Source of the DNA: Ophiodon elongatus | Lineage: Eukaryota > Chordata > Actinopteri > Perciformes > Hexagrammidae | Reading direction: 5' to 3' | Length of the DNA stretch: 64,000 bases | Assembly (NCBI GenBank): GCA_016806645.1 | Contig: JACSYO010001905.1 | Location: forward strand, 999,501 to 1,063,500 | Part shown: piece by piece, positions 51,830-64,000 of the stretch | Layout: every line of letters begins with the position of its first letter | Position numbering within the stretch: the stretch's first letter is position 1 | Position numbers and translations under genes: made by a program | The notes under the pieces: generated by a model | Databases searched by the model: none | What the model was told of the DNA's origin: nothing | Seen by the model: the letters and a program-made list of their open reading frames with translations, nothing else

Positions 51830-52260
51830 TTAGTCAAGCCAGTCCTTGCTCTCATCAATTTATGTGCCGGCTATAGTTATAGGTATTGATGAAAAACTAT
51901 TTTAGTTAATTAGGGGATGTGCTTATTGATGGCAGCACATTGACTACAGATTGACGAGGACAATGGCAATGTGCTGGGGAGACATTTGCTCCCTTGGTTG
52001 AGATTGTTCATCAACAGTGACCCCGGCTCATAACTTTCCCATTACTACCGCATATTAAAGGAGAGGCACCTGAAAGGTGAAAAATGACATGTTAAGCTTT
52101 TATTGGACCCATTATCTATATGTACGGCAATAATGATGGTAAAAAGCCAAGCTCTTAATCTCTTTTAACAACTGAAAGACCTGACACACAATTAAATAAC
52201 AATCTAATTTGTTCGCACATTGATTGACACCAAGTCATCTGCGATCTGTGTCCCAGCTCA
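51830..52260. promoter_or_regulatory. Candidate conserved non-coding element upstream of tbx3a
   Basis: Complex, repeat-free sequence with clustered homeodomain-type cores (AGTTAATTAGG, TATTGATG, CATTGATTGAC). It sits about 4 kb upstream of tbx3a in an otherwise gene-free flank. Conservation cannot be tested here. Confidence 0.3.
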
Positions 52261-54479
52261 CAAGCTATTTTGAAATCATACACATCACAATGAATTACTT
52301 CTGAATTCGAACTAAAAATTGTCCGCTCATTCTAAAAATGAAGACTACATGCATTGAGGTGTTTTTATAAATTCATATTTGGGTCACAAATCCCAAGGCT
52401 ATGTGTTTTGTTCATAAAGAAGTTTGCATTACATTGTCTGAGCAGAAGCCCACTAAACGCTCGCTTAATGGTTCGTATTCACGTAAAACGAGCTCATTAT
52501 CACCTGTAGCTGTAGAATAGAGTAAGGCCTGAGCAGCTGCAAGGTACATTGTACGCAGCACTATTACTACAAACCAGTCCAGTGGCATGCGCCACCTGTA
52601 GAGCATAATGCAAGAGATTTGTCTGCTCAACCCCATAAACAGCCGTCAGGCTTTCTCTGCAGCTACAAGCTGTGTGATCACGACGCTCGTGGTAAATGCC
52701 TCAGATGTGGACCATGTGTCAAAAAGTCCTTAGCTTGCCTTACATGCCACCACTCGCCAACATGGAAGATAAGCATCGTTCACTTTATATTCTGAGAACC
52801 GTATACCGAAACCAGTTTTGCATGCTAAAAAGCAAACACTGGCAAATGGGAAACAGAAACATTCTCAAGTTATTTGTCATCAAGTTAGCACGGCGTAAGT
52901 ATGTCCCTGCTGTGTTCACGAGAGGCATCGGTTAGGGACAACTTTGTGTTTGAATCTAAAAGGATTTGGTTTTGTACCGTGCAGTGGGCAGGGAGGTGCC
53001 CTAATGTGGATATCTGCTGTCCATTTAGCTTCCCCACCATCGGCATCGGCTTTGTGCTGCTTTGACTTTACAGTCTCACGAAGTTGTAAGGTTTTACCAT
53101 TGAGTCCAACCTCACGACCCAGTGCTTTTAAGAGGAGAGTGGTATAAAGCAGAGCATTCCTCCGCCAAGGGATTCTTGGGCTGTGAGGGGTTAGGGTGGC
53201 TTCTCTCTAGAGGTTAAGTGGGATAAGTGTGTGGCTCATGTCAACCCCACAACCCCCCGATAGTTTCTGGAAAATTTGCAATGGGGTCAGATTGGATTAC
53301 TGTGTTTTGGTATTTACATGGAGACATGGGGCTTTGAAATGGAAAACCATAGGCGGAAAAGCAAGTGCCATGCAGTCTGAAAGGCTGGGTAAAAGAAACC
53401 AGCACTGATTTCCACTGACGGGACGGTTGAGTACATGTCTTTTATGTCTTTCTGCCTCACAATCAGACATTTTGTTACCCAGCATGGTGATTGAGGTAAA
53501 TGGATCAAGTGCAATACCAATCTTTAAAGTAAATCCATGGTAAGTCTACTATGATAGACCCCTCAATAGGAAATGAGGAGGTTTTAGGCATTGTGCTTGT
53601 GCTCACAGATACACCGAAGCTGGGACTGTGGCTTCAAGGGAGCTCCTTAAAAGCAGTTAAATAATTTTGCTGCACAGTTATGCTTCATAAATTGCAGTAC
53701 CCCATCTCTAAATGATCTTGTAAAAAGCTACATAGGTGTCAGTTCCCCTCAAGGTAAGGCAAGTCTTCCTGGATTTGGGCCTCAGGTGGTTTGCCCCCTT
53801 TTTTTCCTGTTCAACCTTGTTGCAAACCTGCTGGGATGAGTTTTCTGGGTTATTTTGGGAAAGATTCTCCAGCCACTCCCCACAGGTGCTGTGTGCAGGC
53901 CTGAGCCCATAATCCACCCTTTTCAGTTTGGATTTCGCTGCACCTCGTCCCACTAGTGTTTGTTTTACCCTGTTCAGGTGAAGCAGCAGCTAAAAAATCT
54001 AAACACAATACATGTAACAAGCATATTTTATCACCTTGCAATTAAGTGGTAAAACATAAACAGAAGTTTAGTAAGAGGTAAATAATAATTTCAGACAGTT
54101 CTCAATATTCTCAGACCTCAAGGAAAAGAAATTCCACTTTCTATATAAATCAGTTTTTATTAAATGAAAAATCCAGTTTAGTATTTAGGTTTGCGCTCTT
54201 TAATACAAGTAAGCATGTTTTTATTTGGGTCAAAAATAGGCTCTTCCAAAATGGCAAATATGGAATTTGTTGTCAGGTTCCTCACAGTTGAACTACTTCT
54301 GTTTCACAGTAAAGAGACACTTTTTGACACAATTGTTGCGTTTGGAAATGTCTAACTCACCTGTTTCGTTTGACTTAGCAACTATGTCCAGCACACTGAT
54401 AAATAAAAGCAACAGGTGTTAAATGTTTCTGAGGTATTACAGGACAGCTTCGGGCTCTTAGTGTGTAGCGTTGCGGTCT

Positions 54480-57400
54480 GACACAAATGTTCCCCTAAGT
54501 TGCCGGCTACTCCCCCCCCCCCACCCCACCCCACCCACCCCTAACCCCCCCTGCTCCTGCTGAAACTTGACCTCCCGTTTCTGGGTGAATTAACGGTTTT
54601 GTCAGTAGCGAGAACAACAATTTGAAGTCTATGCGGCAAGCTCAAGCGGCGGCAAAGTTGAGTGCGGTCAATTGAATCTCCCACATGCTTCTCTGTGCGA
54701 TGGATGGATCCCTCTGTTCACCGTTGGAGCCATAATGCCTTGTAAATGTTTGCGTAAAACTCCTCTGGTTATGGGGGCCTTGCGTTAAGTTGCTCAGATC
54801 TGTTGTCTTTTTTCTTTATCAGATAATTATTTACTAAATCAGAACATGAAAAATCTGATTTAAAAAAAAAAAAAATGATTAAAAAAAATTCTATTCATGA
54901 CCTACTTATATATTAATGTTAAGAAATGCTGCGTTTCTTAGGCGTAAAACAGTTTTCTGAGCAAACGTCTTGTTGTATGCGAAGTGAAAGTATTTACGTT
55001 TTAATTTGCAACTCTGGAATAAAACATTTTCAGATGTAATTCCTGCACTGATTTAATCATGTTTAGACCTCTGTGTGTTTACATTGAAGACAGACTAAGT
55101 TGTCTCTTTGCTTTTTGGTGTATAATGTAGCCATGATGTTGTGCGTCAACAGGTTTATCTGGCTGGGTCCACACTAAATGCGAGCGTGCACTGCAGCTTG
55201 TATGGGATATGTGAATTGAAAAGCCTAACATGAATAAAGTTCGCCTAATGGTCTAATAGGTTTGACTTCAAACTACCAGTATAGTCTGCATTGAGCTATA
55301 TCCGCCCGACGTGGAGTAAAAAAGCCCTTTCTTTCTTTTGATCTATTATGAGTTTAATGTGAACCCAGTTAGACCGTTTCGGAGCCACCTTTTTGTCTTT
55401 TTCTTTTACTAGCTGTTTGCCTCTGCTTCTTTTTCATGTTCAAATTGCAAGTCGCCAGTGACTTGTGACATTTGAAATAGGAGACTGGCCGTATTTACTG
55501 AGTTGGACAATACACGAAAACCACATGAAAATCAAAATAAGTAGGATGCGGTTAGGAGCTGTGCTTTCATTTATTGAAGTCCGTACATATGTTTTGCATA
55601 AAGTCGTTTTTTGGGGTAATGAGGGGGAGTATTTGAACGTAAGCTGAACCTGGTTGGCTTAACTTATATAGGATTCTACAGTAACCTCGAATAAACACGA
55701 CAGAGGCGGAATCTGTGCAACCTATAGGAAATATGTGACTGTGGCCTGTCTGGTGATGGGAGTGTTGAACTGAACTTATTTTAGCCTGTTGTAACAAGGG
55801 AAAGTGGAACAAAGAGGCGATCCCAACAAGAGCTCTTTCTGGCCATGTGAAGTAGCCCATTAAAAAAAAATGTTGATCCAGCAAAGTGAAGAAAAAACTG
55901 CAATAGATGTCAACACCTGTTGATTTGATTTCGTATATGAAGCCAAATATATATATATATACACATATTGTTACAAATATTTATAAAAACGTTCAGATTG
56001 TATTTAGATAGAAGTCCATCTTTCTGCCTGTTTCCATTTTTTTTGTGGATCCGCGCTGGAATACAAACATCATCCCACTGCGCTCACCGTGAGGACACAA
56101 GCACCAACCACCCAACCAACCAATTAAAATCCGATTAGGAAACATCTTAGTTTTCCAACCGAGGGCAGTGAAAAAGTCTGTAACCTTTCCTCGCTGAGGT
56201 CACCCACCTAATAAGATCCATTGCCTATAGTGAAGCCGCAGACCTTCACAAATGTTCCTGGCGACCGGCGGTGGCCCCTGAGACCTTTGGCATACATGGC
56301 AGTTTAATTGGTCACTGTATTTAAGAATAAGGTGGGATTCCAGTTAATTAGTGGAGAAGTGAATACGGCTGAACATTATATGATTTGCTCCCGGCCCCTG
56401 GTTTGTTAGTGCGGATTTGGGGTGGATCAGCTTTTGTGCTCGACAAATGAGAAGTGAGTAGCGTGGTGCCGATGCACAGTGTCGTTTTGTGGACTGGCGA
56501 CAGTCTCGATTCATGGGAAAAACTTAAAGGAGACCCGCGTTATCACAGGACCTCATTATCTCATGTCTGCAACCATCTTTTGGGAACAGCCCCTAATCAA
56601 AAGTGGCACAGACCTACTTTGCAGAACTTTGGTATAATAGCCGCAACTCTCTCTGCTAACACGCACACACACTTGCGCACACACTTTGCGTGACGTTGGG
56701 TGCCGCATGACAATGTGCAAAAATCTTTACAATAAATGCGCACGCAAGTATTCGCACAGATATTCAAACACCGCCATGTATAGACAATTATTTATATTCC
56801 ACTCTAAATGCCTCATCTCTTTAATTAACAAATTGACCGTATTATAAATTATATTAAAGTTTACAACTCTCAGCTGTAGATACACGTCTGAGTACATGAA
56901 ACCAAAAAAACCTTTTAAATGTAAGCGTCTCTATTTTTTTTAATTTCGATGACAAGCCTATACTTGTAAATTTCCAATAAACATAACATACGAATCAATT
57001 CTCTCATTATTAGGCATATTAAGCATTTATTATTCTCATTTCTCAGATATAGACGAATGTAAAAAAAATATTTCTTATTTCCTAAACTGTAAACATTCAC
57101 AACTACTATGCGGTCTTTTCCCAGTGCATGACAATGACAACCGCTTGCCCGGGGCTGTTCTCTCTCTCTCTGTGCACAAGCAGACAAAACCAGAGAAGTG
57201 GTTCATTTACTTGGCCATAAACCATTTATTTACCTTCAGGTGAGTGTCGCAGAGAGTGCAGAGTAAAGATCGCAGCAAAGATTTACACCTGTCTCTCTGC
57301 TCAAATAGAGAAGCCTATAGCCTACAGAGATGGCCACTGGAGCCAGCTTGTCTGGGGCTCTGCGAGACAGCCCCCCTCCTCCTCCTCCCCCCCCCCCCCC

Positions 57401-58560
57401 CCTCCTCCTCCCCCGCCCCCCCTCTCCCTCTCTTCCACCGTGGATTAAACAACATCATAAAAAATGACCATCAACGCGCACACTGTAAACAGATTACTCT
57501 GCTCGGCGCCTGGCGCACAAACCCCTGCACGCTAAAGGCAGGACGCCTCCAGCAGCCACGTGTTGCAGCAGCGAGGGCGACGCTGCTCGGTCATCCTCTT
57601 CCAGCCGTTTACACACACTTCTCCGGACGCTTCCCGGTAAACACTGGCGAGCGTTTGATGTCGTGGCCTCTCGGGAGGCTGCTGAGGGACATTTGTCACG
57701 GGATGAAGAGTCGCATTAGAAAAAGTCTCCACAGACCTCCACTCAGAAGATTCAACATGACAGCTTGTTTAATCCATCCTAATCTATTTAAGGATGCACC
57801 TTGAGCTCTGATATTTTAGAGATCTTAATTGGAAATATCTAACATGTCCTGCCTGAGCATAAATGTGGTCCCTCTTCACTACCGACATCATGAATACACA
57901 CATGGACTACTTCTTTTGACCCCTGTTTCACCTGTTGAACTGATGCGCTGATTAGACACTCTGCTATCATGACTGTTACAACATGTCAAAATATACTTAA
58001 AACACTCTAATTTTCCTGAAGTAAGACGCTTATACAATTCTGCTCCCCAACCTCTCAGACCTTTTCAAATCCATTCATCACGTTAGAGCACATGCAGTGT
58101 CATTAGTGCATTCAGGCCTTTGGTAATCAGCCTGAAGAACTCAATTTTCAATCCTGTCCTCCAGCATTCTCTGCGATATAGGACCATGTCACAAGATTGA
58201 TATGCCTTTACGTTCTGCTATATCACGTGTGTGTCGCATCACCTGCTGGTTGTTCACGTGCAGGTAACAAGTTGTTAAAGGTTTAGATTTCCACAGGTTA
58301 CACTTAGGGTTTATTAGTTCCTCTAATTCATGTCCATTTATTTCCTCCTTTTTCTACACATTTAGCACAGTAGTTAAAGTATAGTCCACACTGAAAATAC
58401 AGAGTGTGTTATGCCAGATAATAAGTTTTCATTCAAGTGTTGAAATGAGGAAAAAATGTGTGGGTAAATAATCAGCAGGACGCCAATTAGAACTAAACCA
58501 CACAATAAAAAAAAAAATGAATCTACATCTATTTTCTCTCCCAGGCACATGCACACATTT
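54480..58560. other. tbx3a upstream flank, part 2
   Basis: C-rich tracts at 54512-54550 and 57371-57430. The block 56190-56420 is repeat-free and looks regulatory. No gene recognised. Confidence 0.7.
56190..56420. promoter_or_regulatory. Candidate conserved non-coding element upstream of tbx3a
   Basis: Contains GGCAGTTTAATTGG, CCAGTTAATTAGTGG and CCTAATAAGATCC within a repeat-free block of even composition; typical of homeodomain-bound enhancers. Judged by eye only. Confidence 0.3.

Positions 58561-58610
<50 letters not shown>
58561..58610. repeat. (CT)n(AC)n microsatellite
   Basis: About 19 CT units (58562-58600) followed by AC units. Confidence 0.96.
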
Positions 58611-61600
58611 TCACTCTCACACACATTGATACACAATTTACATGCATGCACACCACTTCGGTGGTCACTCTCCAGTGGTCAGCGAGTGAATTTCATGCCC
58701 TATTGATGAGAATAATCACCCGTGGTGTGAGCGTGGCAGTGTGGAGATCCGGCCTGATTTCTGCAAATTAAAGTCTGAACATGCTTGTTGTTCTGAATCA
58801 GCTCTGCAATTACTCAAGTCATCCGGCTGTCAGCATCTGCCTGCTTAGCTCCTCCATGAATGCATCCTGGATTTAGTTTTCTAGTTTTCTAGTTCTCCCT
58901 GTTGTCTTGTGTTGCTAATCTGTTCAACGTCTGTGCGCTGCATTCTTCTTCTCTCTGATCTCTGGTGTTTGTGTCAGTGAGGATGCTGACTCACTGAAAG
59001 CAGAAACATTTGTCTAATACTTTATTCTTGAAATATGGGCCGAGACAAAAAATGGGTCATGGACTCCCTTTTAGTGTCTCTTTGTGTGACAATGTAAGAG
59101 TGTTTAGATGAGCCTGGGTCACAGGGCCATGAGTGATGTCATTCAAATTTTGTCTGAAGGTTAAAAGCCCCCGTATGCCATTGTAACTAACATTAAATCC
59201 AACAAAATAGTTTATTTTCGGGAATCTCACCCGAACATTATATAATATTGGCTTAGAAGGTGCCCCTTCAATGTGTACAACAATGGTTTGTATAAGCAAA
59301 ATCCCACTTTAAACACACTAAATAAGCAAGATTGATTATTTGCTGAGTGAGCAGGCATAGATCACAATTATTAGTCCCCTCTGGTAATGGAGCAGCCTTT
59401 ATCTTTAACCAATATATAGACAGCTCTAGCTGTAAATTATACTGAGAGAGCCCAACTAGTGTTTTGTTGTGAAATTTTAAATGAGGGTTGAATAGTTTTA
59501 TCAATATAGCTGCATCCTGTTGTTGCAGATTCTATTGAAAGTTAAATGTCTGTCCCTCATCATTTTTTTACTTCTATCATCGGCTCATTCAAACATTCAA
59601 CTCAGTCTTTGACATGTATATGTTATTCTGAGAAGAAGGGGAGGGAGGGGAGGGGGGGCTGTAGCCAATGTGCAAGTTGGAAAATTATAAAAGGAAGCCT
59701 TCCATCTAGTGCAGCCATAAGGGAATACAGAAAGGGAGCAAATCAAGAGCGGTGATTTCCAAAATGGCCCGGCCATTGAATGACAATAGCCAGGCCCCTC
59801 TGCCTGTCTCTTTTTCTTTCACTGCTGCAGACTACAAAAACTAACATAATAAAGCAGGCAGAGGGAATGACCGAATGTGATTTATTATGATTAGAACAAA
59901 TCATTGTGATTTAAATCTGGCAGGAAAAATGTCCGTGGTAACTGAATTTGTAGTTGTGTGATTTAGTGTGACTTGTGTCCCTTTGTTTGCTGTATTTTAT
60001 TTTACCATTGTCCAAAACTGGGCACATATTTTGCAACCACTGCTTCTTCTCCATCGAGTCCCTGCCGTTCCTGTCAGCGGGAATATATACACTGAGTTTA
60101 TCGTATTTCTTCTAGAAGATAGCATTTGTAAAAATACATCATTCGAACATTTGAGGGGGCACTGACAGGCTGACACAGCTTTGGAAGAGTTAAGAAATGA
60201 TGAGCCGTTTGGAAAGGCCCAGCACATGACATATAAAGAGTTAACTTAATTTCAATATATTAGTCATTAAAAATGTTTTTTTTTTTTATTTGATTATTTT
60301 CCCTATTCAAATGCTAAGCTGGTGTGCTTTGTCAGAAGTATTGCCAATTATATTTTCCTCTAGGTCATGGCTCGGTATTTCTATAGCCACACTTTCACTA
60401 TCAATATTCTTTAAATAATTTTCCAGAAAATAGAGATTTTGTCAAATTATTTTCTAAATACATGAATTACAATAACAGTGTTTTCATTATTCCTCTAATG
60501 TACTGTAGAGTCTGCGAGCAGCCCTACATCCGTCAAGGAAGAGAAGATTTTTTTCAATAAATAATTCACCACTGATAGCCAGCCCTAATGTCTACATGAA
60601 CAAATCTCTCAGTTACAGCCATCTTGGGAGTAAGCCAGTCCAAGAGCATACTTAATAAACAAATACAGGGCCTGACAAGCTCTGGTTTCACTGATGTCTT
60701 TCCGAGAGGAAAGTATTTGAAGACAGTCGGTGAAACAACATCCTTTCTGTGGGTGAAGGTTTAGGGGTCAGGTGTGGGTTATTGCTGCGAGAGCGAGTGG
60801 TCCCGTTGCATTGTTACCGCTGATACTCTGGTTAGATTTACTGTCCATTTTACACACGGCATAATTTAAGTTTTTCTTTGAAATAATCCGATATTTATGT
60901 TCCGACATTTTACGATCTTGCACCATTTAGTGGGAATTAAATGTCAACGCATCAAAGATCAATAGAATGCATAAAATATGCAAGTGAACAAATAATTTCC
61001 CTTATGATCAAAAGTATATCTCTACACTCCGTAGAAACTGTCTTTTCGAGCATGTTGTCCTCCGTGTCCACTGCTCGGACCAGGGCTGAGTTAGTATCAC
61101 AGCCTCACATCGACCACATGTTCTCTGGGACTAGAAACATGATCCAGACATGATTCCCCTAACCCGTTCCTCACGGAGAAATGTGTGTGTGTGTGCCTCT
61201 GCAACATCTTCTCACGGAAATGTACTTGTCATACACTACACAATCTTTTGTAGCGTAACAATAAATTAGTATTTCCCCATAATGTTAAGGTGGCACGATA
61301 AGGGTCATTCTTTTTTGCTCAGTTTTGGTGGTAAAGAGCCAACGTTGTCTATAATGCATTTGGTATGTTCAGATCAGATGGAAAACATGACTTTTATTTT
61401 TGTACAAATTAGTAAAAAAAAAATAATGCCCAGTGTGATCAGGCTACGTGTGTGTATTTGTAAGCAAGCACAATCAAGTGTATGGTCATGTGTATGTGTG
61501 TGACTGGACATGGTTGTTGGCCAGTTATTTAGCCCATCTGTGTGTATGCTGCAAGGCTCCCCACATGAAATATTCAAGGTCCAGTGAAAATTGATCTGCT

Positions 61601-62654
61601 GATCTGAAGTCTGTTTCTGCTCTCTCTCTCTCTCCCTCTCTCTCTCTGACCAGATCCCCGTGGAGCTACTCGAAGAAGGATCCTAATATCATATATCAGT
61701 TAGATGACCAAGTTCAGGGCCTGCTGCTTGACTGCTTCAGCTCAGCGCCGGAGCTCAGATCAATGGAATACTGTTGGGGATACAACGGACCACACCCACA
61801 TACTGATCAGACCCTCTGATTGGATATCACATGGATGTCTTGACCACTGCAATGGCTTTCATGCAAATTGATGAAGGTAATTTTAGCCCCTTAAGTGAAA
61901 TTTGATTTGCGTTAAGAGCTCTTGCTACTTTCTTCTTAATGTAAAATGGTTTTGATTAATAGTCTGGGAGTCTATGGAGAAATATTATCAAGTGCAACAG
62001 TTTAATGTATCTCCTCCACTAAATTAGTGCTGCTCCTGTTTGTTATCCGAGTTCACTGCCAGTGTTTTAGGCATGAAATACTCCTCCCACTCTAAAAGAC
62101 ACATTCATATGTGTTTACACTAATTACTTATTAGGCTCCAGATCAGCTGCCTTCCTATAGGCCTTTAGGTCATTTAATCTGTGCTTTGGAACAGGGAGAA
62201 ATAGACAGATACATACACCCAATAAACTCATAAAGCCAAAAACCCAAACACTCACTCAGAGAAACTAAAATGTTTTTAGCAAAGTAGCCCTGCTATACCA
62301 CTGTATCCAGCTATCTAGACCGTGGCTGTTACGTGCTCGCCTAAATGTGTGCGACACTTAACCTCACCTCCTCAGAGCGGCACAGCGCTGCACCCTAAAT
62401 GAAAAACAATCTGAGGAAACAGGGAACAATCCCAGGCAGGCTCCAGCGGGCTGCCATAAAAAGAGGGGCTGCCTCTCCAGCCTCTCCCTCATGCCTTCAG
62501 CTTTAACTCTATGGGCTGATGAAAGATCAATGGGCCGACTGGGCAGCCGCTGCTGTGCCTGCTGTCCGCCACTGCACCAGGAAGCAAGCCAATTACAAAA
62601 TACCAGGAAAAAAAGGAAGAATGGGAACTGAGTGATTAGTGAAATAGTTTTCTC

Positions 62655-62696
<42 letters not shown>

Positions 62697-64000
62697 TTTT
62701 CCTGTTATCTCTCACATATGCTACGTTCAGCCCACTGCAGCTTATTTTAAAGAAATGTTGAATGTTTCCAGCCCGTGGATCATATTCCAAACTCATTTTG
62801 ACCCTGATCTCTCCCTACATCCCCCACCTTTCCTACCTCACCCTCTTTAACACCCCTTTAACCCTCCGCCCCCGGCCTCCAGGAGCCTCACGCCAGATCT
62901 GTACCAGCTAACCAGCCCCCTGGATCTACGGCAGAAGTAATGGGGGTTGGCGCTGAAGTTTGGTGCAAACACGCAGCAGCAGACAAACAAATCATGTTAA
63001 GTCTCTGCTGCCACGGCTGGCAGCACACTCAAAGGGGAGCCGGTGCCCTGCCAGGGAGGAGGGTGCATCCATTTTCCCAGGGAGGGGGTGAGGGCGAGGG
63101 TGAGGGTGAACACGAGGGAGGGTATAGCATGGAGGGGAGGCCTGGTCCTTATCGAGCCCGGATCACAGACACCTCCGCCCCTCCTGGCAGGAATGCATAC
63201 AGCCCCTGTGGGAGGAGAGAGGGAGAAGAAAGGAGGAGGAAACAAGCAGACATTATGAGGGGAAGTAAAAGGGGAAAGAAAAGAACGAGTGAGGGAAAGT
63301 GAGTGACTGAATGAAGGAGGGAGACACACACACACGCACACACAGAAAAAGACCTGCCCAGCTTAGGAGAGGGAGTGTCTCTGAACATACACACACAGAC
63401 AAAAACACACCAATCACAGCACTCAACACACCCTCAGTGGATTGAGAGCACCACTGGGAGAGCACATTGGAAAACAAACAGGGCATTAGGCTGCTTAAAT
63501 ACCATTCTAACCATGCAACTGTGGTTATCATTACGTCAGTTCAGTAACAGTTTCAATGAGAAGTGTGTCACTGATGACAGCTGAGGAGAGATCCGAAAGC
63601 CAGTAGTGTTGTTGCATAGCAGAGAGGTGTTACACGTGATGTTGTTAGACCCTCACAAAATGTATTTTCAGGCTGTGTGTTCGGGTCATTAAGTACAAAC
63701 GTGAGGAATATCCCCAAAGAGTAATTTTGATCTCCTAATGACTGATATTTTTTTACTCGTTTTCCAAAAAAGGAACCCCTCATCTTAAACGTGTCCCCTA
63801 TGAGACCGTAGTGAACGTTTTAGGTATCATGGTTGCAAATAATCCCTCTGTGCCCCAAAACAATCATAGAAATCAGGATGATAGGATATTGAGTGTTTAA
63901 AGATACTCAATTATGGGATTGTATAATATTTCTGCAGCCTCTCCTGGGGATGGAAATAATAATTTCTAAGGACTACAGAGAGGCAATTGTGATCTTAACA
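58611..64000. other. tbx3a upstream flank, part 3
   Basis: No gene recognised. Contains a (TC)n run (61620-61647), a (TG)n microsatellite (62657-62692) and G-rich blocks at 59638-59658 and 63084-63106. A repeat-free AT-core block at about 59300-59500 could be regulatory. The purine-rich segment 63030-63300 has open frames on both strands that look compositional. Confidence 0.7.
62657..62692. repeat. (TG)n microsatellite
   Basis: About 17 TG units. Confidence 0.96.

Larger units (their letters stand above)
48700..54480. other. tbx3a upstream flank, part 1
   Basis: No gene recognised. A long (AC)n microsatellite is at 49251-49349. Segments around 50600-50840 and 51830-52260 are non-repetitive and rich in AT-core motifs (ATTAG, TTAATTA, ATTGATT), like developmental enhancers. 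Open frames of up to about 100 codons show no family resemblance. Confidence 0.7.

Noticed and set aside
57244..57804. 186-codon plus-strand open frame
   Set aside because: Driven by a C-rich tract (poly-Pro); no recognisable domain, no splice or conservation signal.

Overview
This is eukaryotic DNA from a ray-finned (teleost) fish, probably a percomorph. It carries two spliced T-box transcription factor genes, both on the minus strand. The teleost call rests on the protein sequences, which have fish-type N-termini, on the compact introns, on many long (CA)n microsatellites, and on decayed fish-type DNA transposons (hAT, Harbinger-like and others).

Layout. Positions 1-16248 hold tbx5 (best match tbx5a). 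It has eight coding exons, and the last one runs off the left edge of the window. A non-coding first exon lies near 17009 and upstream of it. Positions 17600-40560 are intergenic. This stretch contains a 2.66-kb hAT transposon (22385-25044) with an 8-bp target-site duplication. Nested inside it are a Harbinger-like remnant and a roughly 50-copy 27-bp minisatellite. Further right come a cluster of three inverted-repeat hairpins (29216-29664), several old interspersed repeats and a few exon-like fragments. Positions 40632-47540 hold a complete seven-exon tbx3 (best match tbx3a, 713 codons). Its 5' flank (about 47.6-48.7 kb) is promoter-like and has a well-formed TATA/CCAAT/GC-box set pointing away from the gene, which suggests a divergent transcript. 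Positions 48700-64000 have no recognisable gene. This is the tbx3 upstream flank, with microsatellites and stretches that look like non-coding regulatory DNA.

How the genes relate. TBX5 and TBX3 are adjacent and co-oriented in mammals, and the same order and orientation are kept here with about 23 kb between them. TBX5 is an activator for heart and forelimb/pectoral fin. TBX3 is a repressor acting in the cardiac conduction system, limb and other tissues. Both recognise T-box half-sites (AGGTGTGA-type), and the tight linkage is usually explained by shared long-range enhancers. All exon boundaries given here were set by hand from GT/AG sites, reading-frame phase and recalled family sequence, with no alignment software. 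All eight tbx5 and all seven tbx3 coding exons join in frame without a stop.
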